Source: CAVVYA01 sp964577835
GTDB lineage: Bacteria; Pseudomonadota; Alphaproteobacteria; SMXQ01
Reading direction: 5' to 3'
Assembly (NCBI GenBank): GCA_964577835.1
Contig: CAZOBN010000050.1
Location: forward strand, 1-21,807
DNA: 21,807 bases
Of this stretch, positions 1 through 8,471 are shown piece after piece; positions within the stretch are counted from its first letter, which is position 1, and each line of letters starts with the position of its first letter. The notes below the pieces were generated by a model. The model searched no databases. It was given only the letters and a program-made list of their open reading frames with translations, and was not told the DNA's origin. A program made the position numbers and the translations under genes.

Positions 1-1
1 G

Positions 2-145
2 CGCACGCCGAACTTCGGCCGCAAGTCGCTCAACGAGATCAAGGAAGTGCTGGCCCAGATGGGTCTCCACCTCGGCATGGAGATTCCCAACTGGCCGCCG
101 GAGAACATCGAAGAGCTGGCGAAGAAGCTCGAGGAACCGTACTGA
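2..145 (+). CDS. rpoA: RNA polymerase alpha subunit, C-terminal end (partial)
   Basis: The window opens inside this gene; 47 residues and a TGA stop remain. The visible part is the end of the alpha C-terminal domain, the module that contacts UP-element DNA and activators. It shows the helix motif NFGRKSLNEIKEVL followed by LGMEIPNWPPENIEELAKKL, typical of alphaproteobacterial RpoA. The gene lies 39 bp upstream of rplQ, the usual end of the S13-S11-alpha-L17 ribosomal operon. The upstream part is outside the window, so nothing can be said about start or promoter. Confidence 0.95.
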   Translation, partial: RTPNFGRKSLNEIKEVLAQMGLHLGMEIPNWPPENIEELAKKLEEPY

Positions 146-184
146 GTCGGCGTTCCGCCGTTCAGCGTTGAGGAGAACCTAGTT

Positions 185-616
185 ATGCGTCACGGGATGA
201 GCGGTCGTAAGCTGAACCGCACCTCCAGCCACCGCAAGGCCATGTTCGATAACATGGCCGCGGCGCTCATCAAGCATGAGCAGATCAAGACCACGCTGCC
301 CAAGGCGAAGGAGCTGAAGCCCATCGTGGACAAGCTCATCACGCTGGGCAAGCGCGGGGATCTGCACGCCCGTCGTCAGGCGATCTCGATGCTGGGCGAC
401 AGCACGCTGGCGGCCAAATTGTTCGACACGCTGGCGCCACGCTATGCGTCGCGCGCCGGCGGCTACACCCGCGTGCTCAAGGCGGGGTTCCGCTATGGCG
501 ACGACGCGGCGATGGCCTACGTCGAACTGGTCGACCGCGATCCCGAGGCCAAGGGCTTGGATTCGGGCCCGGTCCAGGCGGCCGAGCAGAGCGATGCCGA
601 GGCCGCGAAGGTCTGA
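185..616 (+). CDS. rplQ: 50S ribosomal protein L17
   Basis: The 143-residue product is L17, which binds 23S rRNA near the peptide exit tunnel. The N-terminus MRHGMSGRKLNRTSSHRKAM is the L17 signature, followed by the conserved basic core around TTLPKAKELKP and the GGYTRVLKAGFRYGD segment. The acidic tail after about residue 118 is the variable alphaproteobacterial extension. The start is supported by an AGGAG ribosome binding site about ten bases upstream. It is the last gene of the rpoA operon and is followed within 25 bp by an intrinsic terminator. Confidence 0.97.
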   Translation: MRHGMSGRKLNRTSSHRKAMFDNMAAALIKHEQIKTTLPKAKELKPIVDKLITLGKRGDLHARRQAISMLGDSTLAAKLFDTLAPRYASRAGGYTRVLKAGFRYGDDAAMAYVELVDRDPEAKGLDSGPVQAAEQSDAEAAKV

Positions 617-640
617 TCGTCGCGTCAGCGCGACACTTGA

Positions 641-676
641 GAAAAGGGCAGCCTGTGGCTGCCCTTTTCGTTTTTT
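641..676 (+). terminator. Intrinsic terminator of the rpoA-rplQ operon
   Basis: A perfect 13-bp stem (GAAAAGGGCAGCC at 641-653 pairing with 657-669) has a 3-base loop and is followed by a run of six T after one G. It sits 24 bp after the rplQ stop codon, so it ends the ribosomal protein transcript. The stem is partly symmetric in A/T content and could also work for leftward transcription. Confidence 0.93.
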
Positions 677-754
677 GCCCCTGTCTATCCGGCCCGTCGC
701 ACCCATATTTTGGCGGCGCAGGCGGTGCTAGTACTGGCTATCATTGAAGCAAGA

Positions 755-862
755 GTCACCCCCACCCCGGCCCTCCCCCATCGAGGGGGAGGGGACGTTA
801 TGGAGCACCATTGCGAATCCCCTCCACCCTTGTGGGGGAGGGTTAGGGTGGGGGGTGATGCA
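755..862. repeat. Palindromic GC-rich intergenic repeat
   Basis: The 353-bp gap between rplQ and the protease gene holds the terminator and this element. An outer inverted repeat pairs GTCACCCCCACCCCGGCCCT near 755-774 with the GGGTTAGGGTGGGGGGTGAT segment near 840-859. Inside it are two smaller hairpins built from CCCTCCCC and GGGGAGGG. Repeats of this composition (CCCTCCCCC...GGGGGAGGG) are common between genes in alphaproteobacterial genomes. No ORF is carried. The rest of the gap (863-969) shows no clear promoter. Confidence 0.75.
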
Positions 863-969
863 GGCATCGGCGATTCCGAGTACTAGGCTGTCAGCGCATG
901 GTTGAGACTTTGGATGAAGGCGCCGCCGAGGATTGGGCGGGCGCGCGTTAAAGCGATGGATGAGAAAGC

Positions 970-2409
970 ATGCTGAGCACGGTGCTGCGCTTCACTGCGG
1001 GTCTGTTCCTGGTCTTCGGGATTGTGCTGTCGTTTGATCTGCCCGCAGCGGCGCAGCAGCGCCAACTGCCGCAGATCCCCGACTCGCGCCAGCAGATCAC
1101 GCTCAGTTTCGCGCCCGTGGTGAAGCAGGTCGCGCCGGCGGTGGTCAATATCTACACGCGCACCGTGGTCCAATCGCGCCAGGCCCAGTCGCCCCTGTTC
1201 GACGATCCGTTCTTCCGCCGGTTCTTCGAGAATTCGCCGCTCGGCCAGCCGCGCCAGCGGGTGCAGAGCTCGCTCGGCTCGGGCGTCATCGCCGATGCGA
1301 GCGGGCTGATCGTCACCAACTTCCACGTGGTGCGCGGCTCGACCGAAATCACCGTCGTGCTGTCGGACCGGCGCGAATTCGACGCCAAGGTCGAGCTCGC
1401 CGACGAGCGCACCGATCTCGCCGTGCTGCGCATCGACACCGGCGGCGAGCGGCTGCCGACCGTGCATGTCCGCGATTCCGACGATCTCGAGGTCGGCGAT
1501 CTGGTGCTTGCCATCGGGAATCCGTTCGGTGTCGGCCAGACAGTGACCAGCGGCATCGTTTCGGCGCTCGCGCGCACCACGGTCGGCATCGCCGACTACC
1601 GTTTCTTCATCCAGACCGACGCGGCCATCAACCCCGGCAACTCCGGCGGCGCGCTGGTGACCATGGACGGCGGGCTGGTCGGCATCAACAGCGCGATCTA
1701 CTCGCGCAGCGGCGGCTCGATCGGCATCGGCTTCGCCGTGCCGTCGAACATGGTGCGCGCGGTGCTCGCCGGCGTCGGCGCCGGCAAGCGGCTCGTCCGC
1801 CCCTGGTTCGGCGCCGGCGGCCAGACGGTGACATCCGAGCTCGCCGCCAATCTCGGCCTGCCGCGGCCCGAGGGCGTGCTGATCAACAACATCTATCCGA
1901 ATGGTCCGGCGGCGCGCGCTGGCCTGCGCCAGGGCGACATTGTGACCGAGATCAATGGGCGCGATGTCGACGACCCGGAGGCGCTGCGCTTCCGCATCGC
2001 CACGTTGCCGGTCGGCGGCAAGGCGCAGCTCGCGGCGCTCCGCCGCGGCCAGCGCATGGTGCTGGCGCTCGGCTTGGAGCCGCCGCCGGAAACGCCGCCC
2101 CGCGAGGAATCGTTGTTGCAGGGCAGCCACCCGCTCGCTGGCGCCACGGTTGCCAACCTGTCGCCGGCGCTTGCCGACGAGCTGTCGATGGGATCCGAGC
2201 TCAGCGGCGTGACGGTGCTCAAGGTGGCGCGCGGCAGTCCGGGCGCCCGGCTCGGCCTGCAGGCGCGCGACATCGTGCTCACCGTCAATGGCTCCGAGGT
2301 CGACTCGGTTGGCCGGCTGCGCCAGGTGCTCGGTCGCCCCGCCGCCGACAAGCGCTGGCGGGTCGCCATCAAGCGCGGCGATAAGGTCTTCACGGCGGTG
2401 GTGGAGTGA
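970..2409 (+). CDS. DegP/HtrA-family periplasmic serine protease
   Basis: This 479-residue protein is a trypsin-like Do protease that degrades or holds misfolded envelope proteins. Residues 1-28 form a signal peptide (hydrophobic core GLFLVFGIVL, cleavage probably after PAAA). The catalytic triad is visible: His119 in TNFHVV, Asp149 in RTDLAV and Ser225 in NPGNSGGAL. Two PDZ domains follow, at about 277-370 and 385-478. The length fits a two-PDZ DegP-type enzyme. The ATG at 970 is the first in-frame start that gives a clean signal peptide; the ribosome binding site is weak. rarA begins 10 bp after its stop, suggesting co-transcription. Which Do paralogue (DegP, DegQ, MucD-like) it is cannot be decided from sequence alone. 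Confidence 0.93.
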   Translation: MLSTVLRFTAGLFLVFGIVLSFDLPAAAQQRQLPQIPDSRQQITLSFAPVVKQVAPAVVNIYTRTVVQSRQAQSPLFDDPFFRRFFENSPLGQPRQRVQSSLGSGVIADASGLIVTNFHVVRGSTEITVVLSDRREFDAKVELADERTDLAVLRIDTGGERLPTVHVRDSDDLEVGDLVLAIGNPFGVGQTVTSGIVSALARTTVGIADYRFFIQTDAAINPGNSGGALVTMDGGLVGINSAIYSRSGGSIGIGFAVPSNMVRAVLAGVGAGKRLVRPWFGAGGQTVTSELAANLGLPRPEGVLINNIYPNGPAARAGLRQGDIVTEINGRDVDDPEALRFRIATLPVGGKAQLAALRRGQRMVLALGLEPPPETPPREESLLQGSHPLAGATVANLSPALADELSMGSELSGVTVLKVARGSPGARLGLQARDIVLTVNGSEVDSVGRLRQVLGRPAADKRWRVAIKRGDKVFTAVVE

Positions 2410-2419
2410 TCCGGTTCGA

Positions 2420-3757
2420 ATGACCCTGTTCGAAAACGAGGCGCCGCGGCCGCTCGCGGACCGCTTGAGGCCACGGGCCCTTGCCGAGGTGGTGGGCCAG
2501 GGCCATCTGCTCGGGCCCGAGGGACCGATCGGCCGCATGGTGGCGGCGCGCCGGCTCGCCTCGATGATCCTGTGGGGCCCGCCCGGCTGCGGCAAGACCA
2601 CCATCGCCCGCCTGCTCGCCGAAGGCACCGATCTGCATTTCGAGCCGCTCTCGGCGGTGTTCTCCGGCGTCGCCGACCTCAAGCGGGTGTTCGAGGCGGC
2701 GCGCAAGCGGCGCGGCATGGGGCAAGGGACGCTGCTGTTCGTCGACGAGATCCACCGCTTCAACCGCACCCAGCAGGACAGCTTCCTGCCCTATGTCGAG
2801 GACGGCACCATCATCCTGGTCGGCGCCACCACCGAGAACCCGTCGTTCGAGATCAACGGCGCCCTGCTGTCGCGCACCCAGGTGTTCGTGCTCAACCGGC
2901 TCGACGATGCGGCGCTCGAGGAACTGCTGCAGCGGGCGGAACAGGACATGAAGCGCAAGCTGCCGCTCGACGCCGAGGCGCGCGCCGCGTTGCGCGCCAT
3001 GGCGGATGGCGATGGCCGCTATGCGATCAATCTCGCCGAGCAGCTTTTCGCGCTGCCGGCCAAGACCGGCGAGACCATCGACACGCTGGCGCTGACCAAG
3101 GCCGTGCAGAAGCGCGCGCCGCTTTACGACAAGGCGCGCGAGGGCCATTACAACCTGATCAGCGCGCTGCACAAGTCGCTGCGCGGCTCGGACGCCGACG
3201 CGGCGCTCTACTGGCTGGCGCGCATGCTGGCGGGCGGCGAGGATCCGCTGTATATCACGCGCCGGCTGGTGCGCTTCGCCTCCGAGGATATCGGTCTGGC
3301 CGATCCCAATGCGCTGCTCCAGGCGCTGGCGGCGAAGGACGCCTACGATTTCCTCGGCTCCCCGGAGGGCGAGCTGGCTCTGGTCCAGGCCACCGTCTAT
3401 CTCGCCACGGCGCCGAAATCGAACGCGCTCTATCGTGCCGAGGGCGCCGCCCAGCAGGCCGCCAACCAGACCGGCTCGCTGATGCCGCCGATGCATATCC
3501 TGAACGCGCCGACCCGGCTGATGAAGGATCTCGGCTACAGTGCCGGCTACGAATACGACCACGCGACGCAGGAAGGCTTCTCCGGCCAGAATTATTTTCC
3601 CGACGGCATGGCGCGCCGCGAGTTCTATCAGCCGGCCGAACGCGGCTTCGAGCGCGAGGTGGGCAAGCGGTTGGCCTATTGGGCCAAGCTGCGCGCCGGC
3701 CGGGACGGCGCGCGGACCGAGAGCGACGACGATTCGAAGGGGGAGAGCGAGACGTGA
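2420..3757 (+). CDS. rarA: Replication-associated recombination protein A (AAA+ ATPase)
   Basis: RarA (MgsA, Mgs1/WRNIP1 family) is a DNA-end and gap-binding AAA+ ATPase that acts at stalled replication forks with SSB. The 445-residue protein has Walker A GPPGCGKTT at residues 53-61, Walker B FVDEIHRFNRTQQD with Asp109-Glu110, sensor-1 ATTENPSF at 136-143 and a probable arginine finger Arg152 in LLSRTQ. The C-terminal part carries the family segment LMPPMHILNAPT and the closing GYEYDH...GFSGQNYFPDGM. The reading frame is open further upstream to 2288, but that stretch overlaps the protease gene. MTLFENEAPRPLADRLRP at 2420 is the typical family start. Its stop overlaps the GTG start of fluC by 4 bp. 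Confidence 0.95.
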   Translation: MTLFENEAPRPLADRLRPRALAEVVGQGHLLGPEGPIGRMVAARRLASMILWGPPGCGKTTIARLLAEGTDLHFEPLSAVFSGVADLKRVFEAARKRRGMGQGTLLFVDEIHRFNRTQQDSFLPYVEDGTIILVGATTENPSFEINGALLSRTQVFVLNRLDDAALEELLQRAEQDMKRKLPLDAEARAALRAMADGDGRYAINLAEQLFALPAKTGETIDTLALTKAVQKRAPLYDKAREGHYNLISALHKSLRGSDADAALYWLARMLAGGEDPLYITRRLVRFASEDIGLADPNALLQALAAKDAYDFLGSPEGELALVQATVYLATAPKSNALYRAEGAAQQAANQTGSLMPPMHILNAPTRLMKDLGYSAGYEYDHATQEGFSGQNYFPDGMARREFYQPAERGFEREVGKRLAYWAKLRAGRDGARTESDDDSKGESET

Positions 3758-4140
3758 ACATTGGAATGTTGGCGGCGATCGCCGCCGGTGGCGCACTGGG
3801 GTCCGTGGCGCGCTATGCCACCCTGATCGGTGTCGGCCGGATCGTCGGCGTGGGATTTCCCTACGGCGTGCTGGTCGTCAATATCGTCGGCGGCTTCGTC
3901 ATCGGCGTCTTGGCGGAGCTGATGGCGCTGGCCTGGTCGCCGGGCGAGACGATGCGCGCCTTCCTGATCGTCGGCGTGCTCGGCGGCTATACCACCTTCT
4001 CGGCGTTTTCCCTCGATGCCTGGCTGCTCCTCGAAAAAGGTCTCTACGGCCCGGCGATCCTGTACATCCTGGCGTCGGTTATTCTGTCGATCGGCGCTCT
4101 GGTCACGGGCCTGACCCTGACGCGTATGGCATTGGCATGA
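3754..4140 (+). CDS. crcB: Fluoride exporter FluC/CrcB
   Basis: FluC is a small dual-topology dimeric channel that lets fluoride leave the cytoplasm. The 128-residue product has four hydrophobic helices. It shows the family motifs GGALGSVARY near the N-terminus, the Asn-containing VVNIVGGF, and GGYTTFSAFS, which matches the TTFSTF fluoride-pathway motif with one change. The GTG at 3754 is preferred over the ATG at 3766 because an AAGGGGGA ribosome binding site lies about nine bases before the GTG. The start overlaps the rarA stop (GTGA) and its own stop overlaps the rluC start (ATGA), so the three genes look translationally coupled. No fluoride riboswitch is visible before the gene. Confidence 0.93.
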   Translation: MNIGMLAAIAAGGALGSVARYATLIGVGRIVGVGFPYGVLVVNIVGGFVIGVLAELMALAWSPGETMRAFLIVGVLGGYTTFSAFSLDAWLLLEKGLYGPAILYILASVILSIGALVTGLTLTRMALA

Positions 4141-5141
4141 ACGGCGTTCGCACCCTGACCGTGACTCCCGACGAGGCCGACCTGCGGCTCGACCGCTGGT
4201 TTCGGCGCCATTATCCGGGGCTCGGCCATGGCCCGCTGGAAAAGCTGCTGCGCACCGGCCAGGTTCGCGTCGACGGCAAGCGCGCGAAGGCGGCTCTGCG
4301 GCTGGAATCGGGCATGGAGGTGCGCGTGCCCCCGCTGGGCGAGCAGGCGGCCGTGCCGGCCAAGCCGGCCGCGAAGCCGGCCCCCAGGATCACTGCGGAC
4401 GAGGTCCGCGATCTGCAGGCGGCGGTGCTCTACCGCGATAAAGACGTGATCGCGATCAACAAGCCCCATGGCCTGGCTGTCCAGGGCGGCACCGGCACGG
4501 ACAAGCATCTCGATGCCATGCTCGACGCCCTGCGCTTCGACGCGTCCGAGCGGCCGCGCCTCGTGCATCGGTTGGACAGGGACACCAGCGGCGTGCTGCT
4601 GCTGGCGCGCAGCGCGGCGTCCGCCCGCTGGCTCGCGGAGGCCTTCCGGTCGCGCAACGCCCGCAAGGTCTATTGGGCGCTGGTGGTCGGCGTGCCGAAG
4701 ATCCGCCAGGGCAAGATCGACCTGGCGCTCGCCAAGCTGCCCGGCCGCGCCGGCGAGAAGATGATCGCCGACGATGAGGAGGGCAAGCGAGCGGTGACCT
4801 ACTACACGGTCATGGAAGCGGCCGGCAGGCGGGCGGCATGGCTCGCCATGATGCCCCTGACGGGACGCACCCATCAGCTCCGGGCCCATGCCGCGGCCCT
4901 CGGCACGCCGATCCTGGGCGACGGCAAATACGGCGGTCAGGCGGCTTTCTTCGAGAAGGACAGCGGCACCGGCCAAGCCGGGCGCAAGCTCCACCTCCAT
5001 GCCCGCGAGCTGGCCATCCCCAAGCCGGGCGGCGGTCTTCTACAGGTCGTGGCACCTCTGCCGCCCCATATGCGCGAAACCTGGGACTTCTTCGGCCTCG
5101 ATGCGAACGACCGCAGCAATCCCTTCGCCGCGATCGAATAG
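4137..5141 (+). CDS. RluC/RluD-family 23S rRNA pseudouridine synthase
   Basis: This enzyme converts uridine to pseudouridine in large-subunit rRNA. The 334-residue protein has an N-terminal S4 RNA-binding domain (about residues 15-65, RLDRWFRRHYPG...KLLRTGQVRVDG). A short Ala/Lys/Pro linker follows, then the catalytic RluA-type domain. The signature HRLDRDTSGVLLLA at 144-157 contains the catalytic Asp147. TGRTHQLRAHAAALG near residue 242 is the second conserved motif. Its ATG overlaps the fluC stop by 4 bp. Assignment to RluC (955/2504/2580) rather than RluD needs comparison; the position next to rarA-crcB and the S4 domain favour an RluC-type enzyme. Confidence 0.92.
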   Translation: MNGVRTLTVTPDEADLRLDRWFRRHYPGLGHGPLEKLLRTGQVRVDGKRAKAALRLESGMEVRVPPLGEQAAVPAKPAAKPAPRITADEVRDLQAAVLYRDKDVIAINKPHGLAVQGGTGTDKHLDAMLDALRFDASERPRLVHRLDRDTSGVLLLARSAASARWLAEAFRSRNARKVYWALVVGVPKIRQGKIDLALAKLPGRAGEKMIADDEEGKRAVTYYTVMEAAGRRAAWLAMMPLTGRTHQLRAHAAALGTPILGDGKYGGQAAFFEKDSGTGQAGRKLHLHARELAIPKPGGGLLQVVAPLPPHMRETWDFFGLDANDRSNPFAAIE

Positions 5142-5283
5142 CCGAGGCGAGAGCCTGTCGGCGTGCGCCGACGTCGAACCCTGCGGTCTGCTCTGGCGAA
5201 CCCTCGGCTTCATCGGGTAGCATGGAGCAAGGCCGGAGGGTCGCGGGGACCTATCCCAGCACTGGCGTGTTACTCTCACGGCC

Positions 5284-7311
5284 ATGAATCGGGGAGTTCC
5301 TGGGTTGCGCTTCCGCACCGTCCTTAAGCTCGTCCTGCTGCCCGCGTTTATCGCGGTTGCGGCCATCGTCGGCGTGCTCTCGACCATGGACTTCAGCACC
5401 TATCGGCCGCTCGTGGCCGAGAAGGTCAAGAACGCGACGGGCCGCGAATTCGAGATCGGCGGCGACCTTCGCCTCTCGATCGGCTTGGCGCCGGCCATCG
5501 TGGTCGAGGATGTGCGCCTGCAGAACGCGACCTTCGGCACCCGCGCCGAGATGATCAAGGCGCGCCGGCTGGAAGCGGAGGTGGCGCTGCTGCCCTTGCT
5601 GCTCGGCCGCGTCGAGATCAAGCGTCTGGCATTGATCGGCCCCGACATCCTGCTCGAGACCGACGAGCAGGGCCGCGGCAATTGGGATTTCAGCCGCGAC
5701 GACGAACCGGCCACCTACGCGCGGCCGGCGACGGCGGAACAGGCGGCGCTCGATTTGCCCAATCTCGACGCGGTCACCATCGAGAACGGCCTGCTCACCT
5801 TCCGCAACGGCCGAACCGGCAAGACCACGAAGATCGAGGTGGTGCGCTTCGACGGCCGGTCGGCAAGCCGCCGCGCGCCGCTCGAGATCGATCTCGTGGC
5901 TGCCTATGACGGCGTGCCGTTCCACGTCGCCGGGCAGCTCGGCGCCTTCGTCACGCTCGGCAGTCCGGGAGCCTTCCCGGTCGACCTGACCGCCGATCTC
6001 GCCGACTTCCAGCTCGCCGTGAAGGGCACCGTCAACCGCCCGCTGGCGCCGACTTCAAGTCAATTATCAATAGAAGCAACTGGCAATAGTTTCAAAGGTT
6101 TATCTGCTCTATTTAAGGCGCCTCTTCCGGCTGGCCCAGTGGCGTTCTTCGGCCAGGTTTCGAGCGAGAACGGCACCTTCACCGTGGGCGATATCACCGC
6201 CAAGCTCGGCGGCAGCGACCTCATGGGCACGGCGCGCCTGCAACGCAACAAGGACCGCGTCGCGGTCGTTGCCACGCTCACTGCCCACCATTTCAACCTC
6301 GCCGATTTCCGCGCCGTCGAGCCGCCGGCGGAGAACGGCAACAAGGCGAAGGCGAAACCGCAAAGCACCGCCGACGATGGCCGCCTGTTCAGTGCCGAAC
6401 CGCTGCCTCTGAATTTTCTCGCGGCGTTCGATGGCAAGCTCGATGCCAAGATCGACCGGTTGGTGCTCGGGCGCGCCACCCTCGACCAGGCGACCCTGTC
6501 CGCCACCCTGCAGGATGGCCAACTCAGCGTCGAGCCTCTGACCGCCACCCTGGCGGAGGGTGCGTTGGCCGGCGCTGTGGCGCTCGATACCAAGGCAAAC
6601 ACCACAAAGCTCAGTCTTCAGGTGAGCAAGCTCGATGTGAACACTTTCGCTCAAGCGTTTGATGCCGAAGATGTTTTATCGGGTAAGGTGGATGTCACCA
6701 CGAATCTCGCGGGACGAGGCGAATCGATCCGTGCCTTGATGGCGAGTCTTGAAGGCAAGGCGAGCGTCGTGATGGGCAAGGGTCAGGTCAAAAGCAGCTA
6801 TGTCGAACTGCTCGGCGCCGACCTGCTGCGCTTCGCCGCGAGCGCCGGTACGACGAGCGACACCACGGCGGTGAACTGCATGGTGGGCCGCTTCGATATC
6901 GCCAAGGGTCTCGCCACTGGCCGCGACATCCTGTTCGACACCAGCCACATGACCGTGAAGGGCGAGGGCACCGTCAATCTCGCTGCCGAGCGGCTCGGCC
7001 TCAAATTCACCCCGCGCCCGAAGGATGTGAGCCTGCTCAACCTGGCGACCCCTTGGCGCGTCGAGGGGACCCTCGACAATCCCCAGGTCGCGCCCGACGA
7101 GACCGGCATCGCGACCCGCGCCGCCGGCGCCTTGCTCTCGGCGATCAACCCGCTGGCCCTGCTGGTGCCCATGATCTCGACCGGCAGCGGCGACAAGAAT
7201 CCATGCGTGGCCGCGCTCGAGCCGCAGCAGGCCCGCGCGCCGGCGGCGAAGGCGAAGAAGGAATCGGGCGGCATCCGGGGGTTGATCGATAGCGTAATCC
7301 CAGGTCGATGA
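5284..7311 (+). CDS. AsmA-family membrane-anchored protein
   Basis: The 675-residue protein has one N-terminal transmembrane helix (about residues 13-33) followed by a large, probably periplasmic, beta-rich body. The first domain matches AsmA (LVAEKVKNATGREFEIGGDL and ...GLAPAIVVEDVRLQNA). The C-terminal region near 500-640 matches the AsmA C-terminal domain (FDIAKGLATGRDILFDTSHM, GEGTVNLAAERLGLKF, WRVEGTLDNPQV). AsmA-like proteins belong to the bridge-like lipid-transfer group and are tied to outer-membrane homeostasis; the precise cargo here is unknown. The ribosome binding site at 5284 is weak. Bases 6055-6117 are strikingly AT-rich with rare codons. The stop overlaps the ATP12 gene start by 4 bp. 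Confidence 0.9.
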   Translation: MNRGVPGLRFRTVLKLVLLPAFIAVAAIVGVLSTMDFSTYRPLVAEKVKNATGREFEIGGDLRLSIGLAPAIVVEDVRLQNATFGTRAEMIKARRLEAEVALLPLLLGRVEIKRLALIGPDILLETDEQGRGNWDFSRDDEPATYARPATAEQAALDLPNLDAVTIENGLLTFRNGRTGKTTKIEVVRFDGRSASRRAPLEIDLVAAYDGVPFHVAGQLGAFVTLGSPGAFPVDLTADLADFQLAVKGTVNRPLAPTSSQLSIEATGNSFKGLSALFKAPLPAGPVAFFGQVSSENGTFTVGDITAKLGGSDLMGTARLQRNKDRVAVVATLTAHHFNLADFRAVEPPAENGNKAKAKPQSTADDGRLFSAEPLPLNFLAAFDGKLDAKIDRLVLGRATLDQATLSATLQDGQLSVEPLTATLAEGALAGAVALDTKANTTKLSLQVSKLDVNTFAQAFDAEDVLSGKVDVTTNLAGRGESIRALMASLEGKASVVMGKGQVKSSYVELLGADLLRFAASAGTTSDTTAVNCMVGRFDIAKGLATGRDILFDTSHMTVKGEGTVNLAAERLGLKFTPRPKDVSLLNLATPWRVEGTLDNPQVAPDETGIATRAAGALLSAINPLALLVPMISTGSGDKNPCVAALEPQQARAPAAKAKKESGGIRGLIDSVIPGR

Positions 7312-8090
7312 CGGCGCCGAATTCAGACGACCCATCGGTTGGCAAGCCCGCCAGAGCCCGCGAGCCGACCTCCCGCTGCATCGCCAGTTGGGACGTGCGT
7401 CCCGCCGAGGACGGCTTCGGGCTCTATGGCGACGGCCGTCTGCTGCGCACGCCGGCGGGGCGCGGTCTCGTCGTGCCGACCCGCGCCCTGGCCGACGCGA
7501 TCGCCGAAGAATTCCGCGCCCAGGCGAGTGCGAAAGTGCCGAATTTCACCGCCATGCCCAACCTGCGCCTCGCTGCCACGGCCATCGACCGGGTGGCGAG
7601 CGCCCGCGCGGCGACGGTCGATGCGGTGACCGCCTTCGGCGAGACCGAGCTGCTGTGCTACCGCGCCGAGCATCCCGGCGATCTGGTCGAGCGCCAGCAT
7701 GGCGCGTGGCAGCCGCTGCTCGACTGGGCGGCCCTGCGGTTCGACGCGGCGCTGTGCAACACGGCCGGCGTCATGCCGCGGCCGCAGTCGGCGGCGGCCC
7801 TTCAGGCGCTGCGCGCCGCCGTCGCGACTTACGACGATCACATGCTCGCCGGATTAGCCTTCGCGGTGCAGACCAGTGGCTCGCTGGTGGTCGGCTTGGC
7901 GATGGTGGAAGGACGGCTCGATGCCGCGCAGGCGTTCGAGATCGCCGAGCTCGACGAGAGCTATCAGATCGAGCAATGGGGCGAGGACGCGGAGGCGGCG
8001 CAGCGCCGCGCTACCCGGCGCACGGACTTGCGGCAGGCGGCGGCCTACCTGGCGCTGGTGCGGAAAGCGTCGCCGAGCCAGCCTGTTTGA
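7308..8090 (+). CDS. ATP12-family F1-ATPase assembly chaperone
   Basis: ATP12 proteins bind the F1 alpha subunit and help assemble ATP synthase; the family is found in mitochondria and alphaproteobacteria. The 260-residue product shows the family's N-terminal beta domain (DGFGLYGDGRLLRTPAGRGL, then VPTRALADAIAEEF). The helical C-terminal part includes ETELLCYRAEHPGDLVERQ, WQPLLDWAALRF and the final ELDESYQIEQWGEDAEA motif. Residues 1-25 are Pro/Ala/Ser-rich and variable. The ATG at 7308 overlaps the TGA of the AsmA gene (ATGA), so expression is probably coupled. It is followed by a short hairpin and acyP. Confidence 0.93.
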   Translation: MTAPNSDDPSVGKPARAREPTSRCIASWDVRPAEDGFGLYGDGRLLRTPAGRGLVVPTRALADAIAEEFRAQASAKVPNFTAMPNLRLAATAIDRVASARAATVDAVTAFGETELLCYRAEHPGDLVERQHGAWQPLLDWAALRFDAALCNTAGVMPRPQSAAALQALRAAVATYDDHMLAGLAFAVQTSGSLVVGLAMVEGRLDAAQAFEIAELDESYQIEQWGEDAEAAQRRATRRTDLRQAAAYLALVRKASPSQPV

Positions 8091-8099
8091 GCGCGCAAT

Positions 8100-8119
8100 T
8101 CAGGTGAGATTTCACCTGA
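8100..8119. repeat. Short perfect hairpin upstream of acyP
   Basis: TCAGGTGA at 8100-8107 pairs with TCACCTGA at 8112-8119 around a 4-base loop, 9 bases after the ATP12 stop and 32 bases before acyP. There is no T-run, so it is not a standard terminator. It could be an operator or an mRNA-stabilising stem. Confidence 0.5.
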
Positions 8120-8151
8120 GCGGACCATCACGTTCTACATGAGGAGCAAGC

Positions 8152-8469
8152 ATGGCTGACCCGCGCGACGAGCCCGACAATCTCGCCGTTCATGTGCGCA
8201 TTCAGGGACAGGTGCAGGGCGTGTGGTTCCGCAATTGGACCGTCGACGAAGCGACCAAGCGCAACCTGCGCGGCTGGGTGCGCAATCGCAGCGATGGATC
8301 TGTGGAAGCGGTGTTTGTCGGCCAGGAGCCCGACGTGCGCGCCATGGTGGCCGCCTGCCGCCACGGACCGCCCAAGGCCCAGGTCGCCCGGGTGATCCAG
8401 ATCCCGGGCGAATACCGCCCCGACGAAACGGAAGTGCCGCCCGGCTTCAAGATATTGCCGAGCGTTTAG
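8152..8469 (+). CDS. acyP: Acylphosphatase
   Basis: Acylphosphatase hydrolyses the carboxyl-phosphate bond of acyl phosphates. The 105-residue product is slightly longer than the usual 90-100. It has the loop motif GQVQGVWFRNWT with catalytic Arg27, and GWVRNRSDGSVEAVF with catalytic Asn45, both signature elements. The tail is PPGFKILPSV. An AGGAG ribosome binding site lies about eight bases before the ATG. The last 99 bp (8371-8469) occur again at 14231-14329 beyond the accessory island. The gene itself is intact and its stop marks the left edge of the island. Confidence 0.95.
   Translation: MADPRDEPDNLAVHVRIQGQVQGVWFRNWTVDEATKRNLRGWVRNRSDGSVEAVFVGQEPDVRAMVAACRHGPPKAQVARVIQIPGEYRPDETEVPPGFKILPSV
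8371..8469 (+). repeat. Left direct repeat of the island (3' end of acyP)
   Basis: These 99 bp match 14231-14329 in the same orientation with four mismatches (8377, 8391, 8427, 8442) and no gaps. The match ends just after the TAG stop codon. Weaker similarity continues leftward to about 8341 if a 5-bp gap is allowed in the right copy. Because the left copy is continuous with intact acyP and the right copy with lipB, the repeats bracket inserted DNA. Confidence 0.93.
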
Positions 8470-8471
8470 AC

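Noticed and set aside
883..2769. 628-codon minus-strand frame across the protease and rarA genes
   Set aside because: It spans two convincing plus-strand genes in a high-GC region and has His/Arg/Ala-rich low-complexity content with no family motif.
2572..3753. Upstream extension of the fluC reading frame through rarA
   Set aside because: This part is the out-of-frame reading of rarA; FluC proteins are about 125 residues and the GTG at 3754 has a ribosome binding site.
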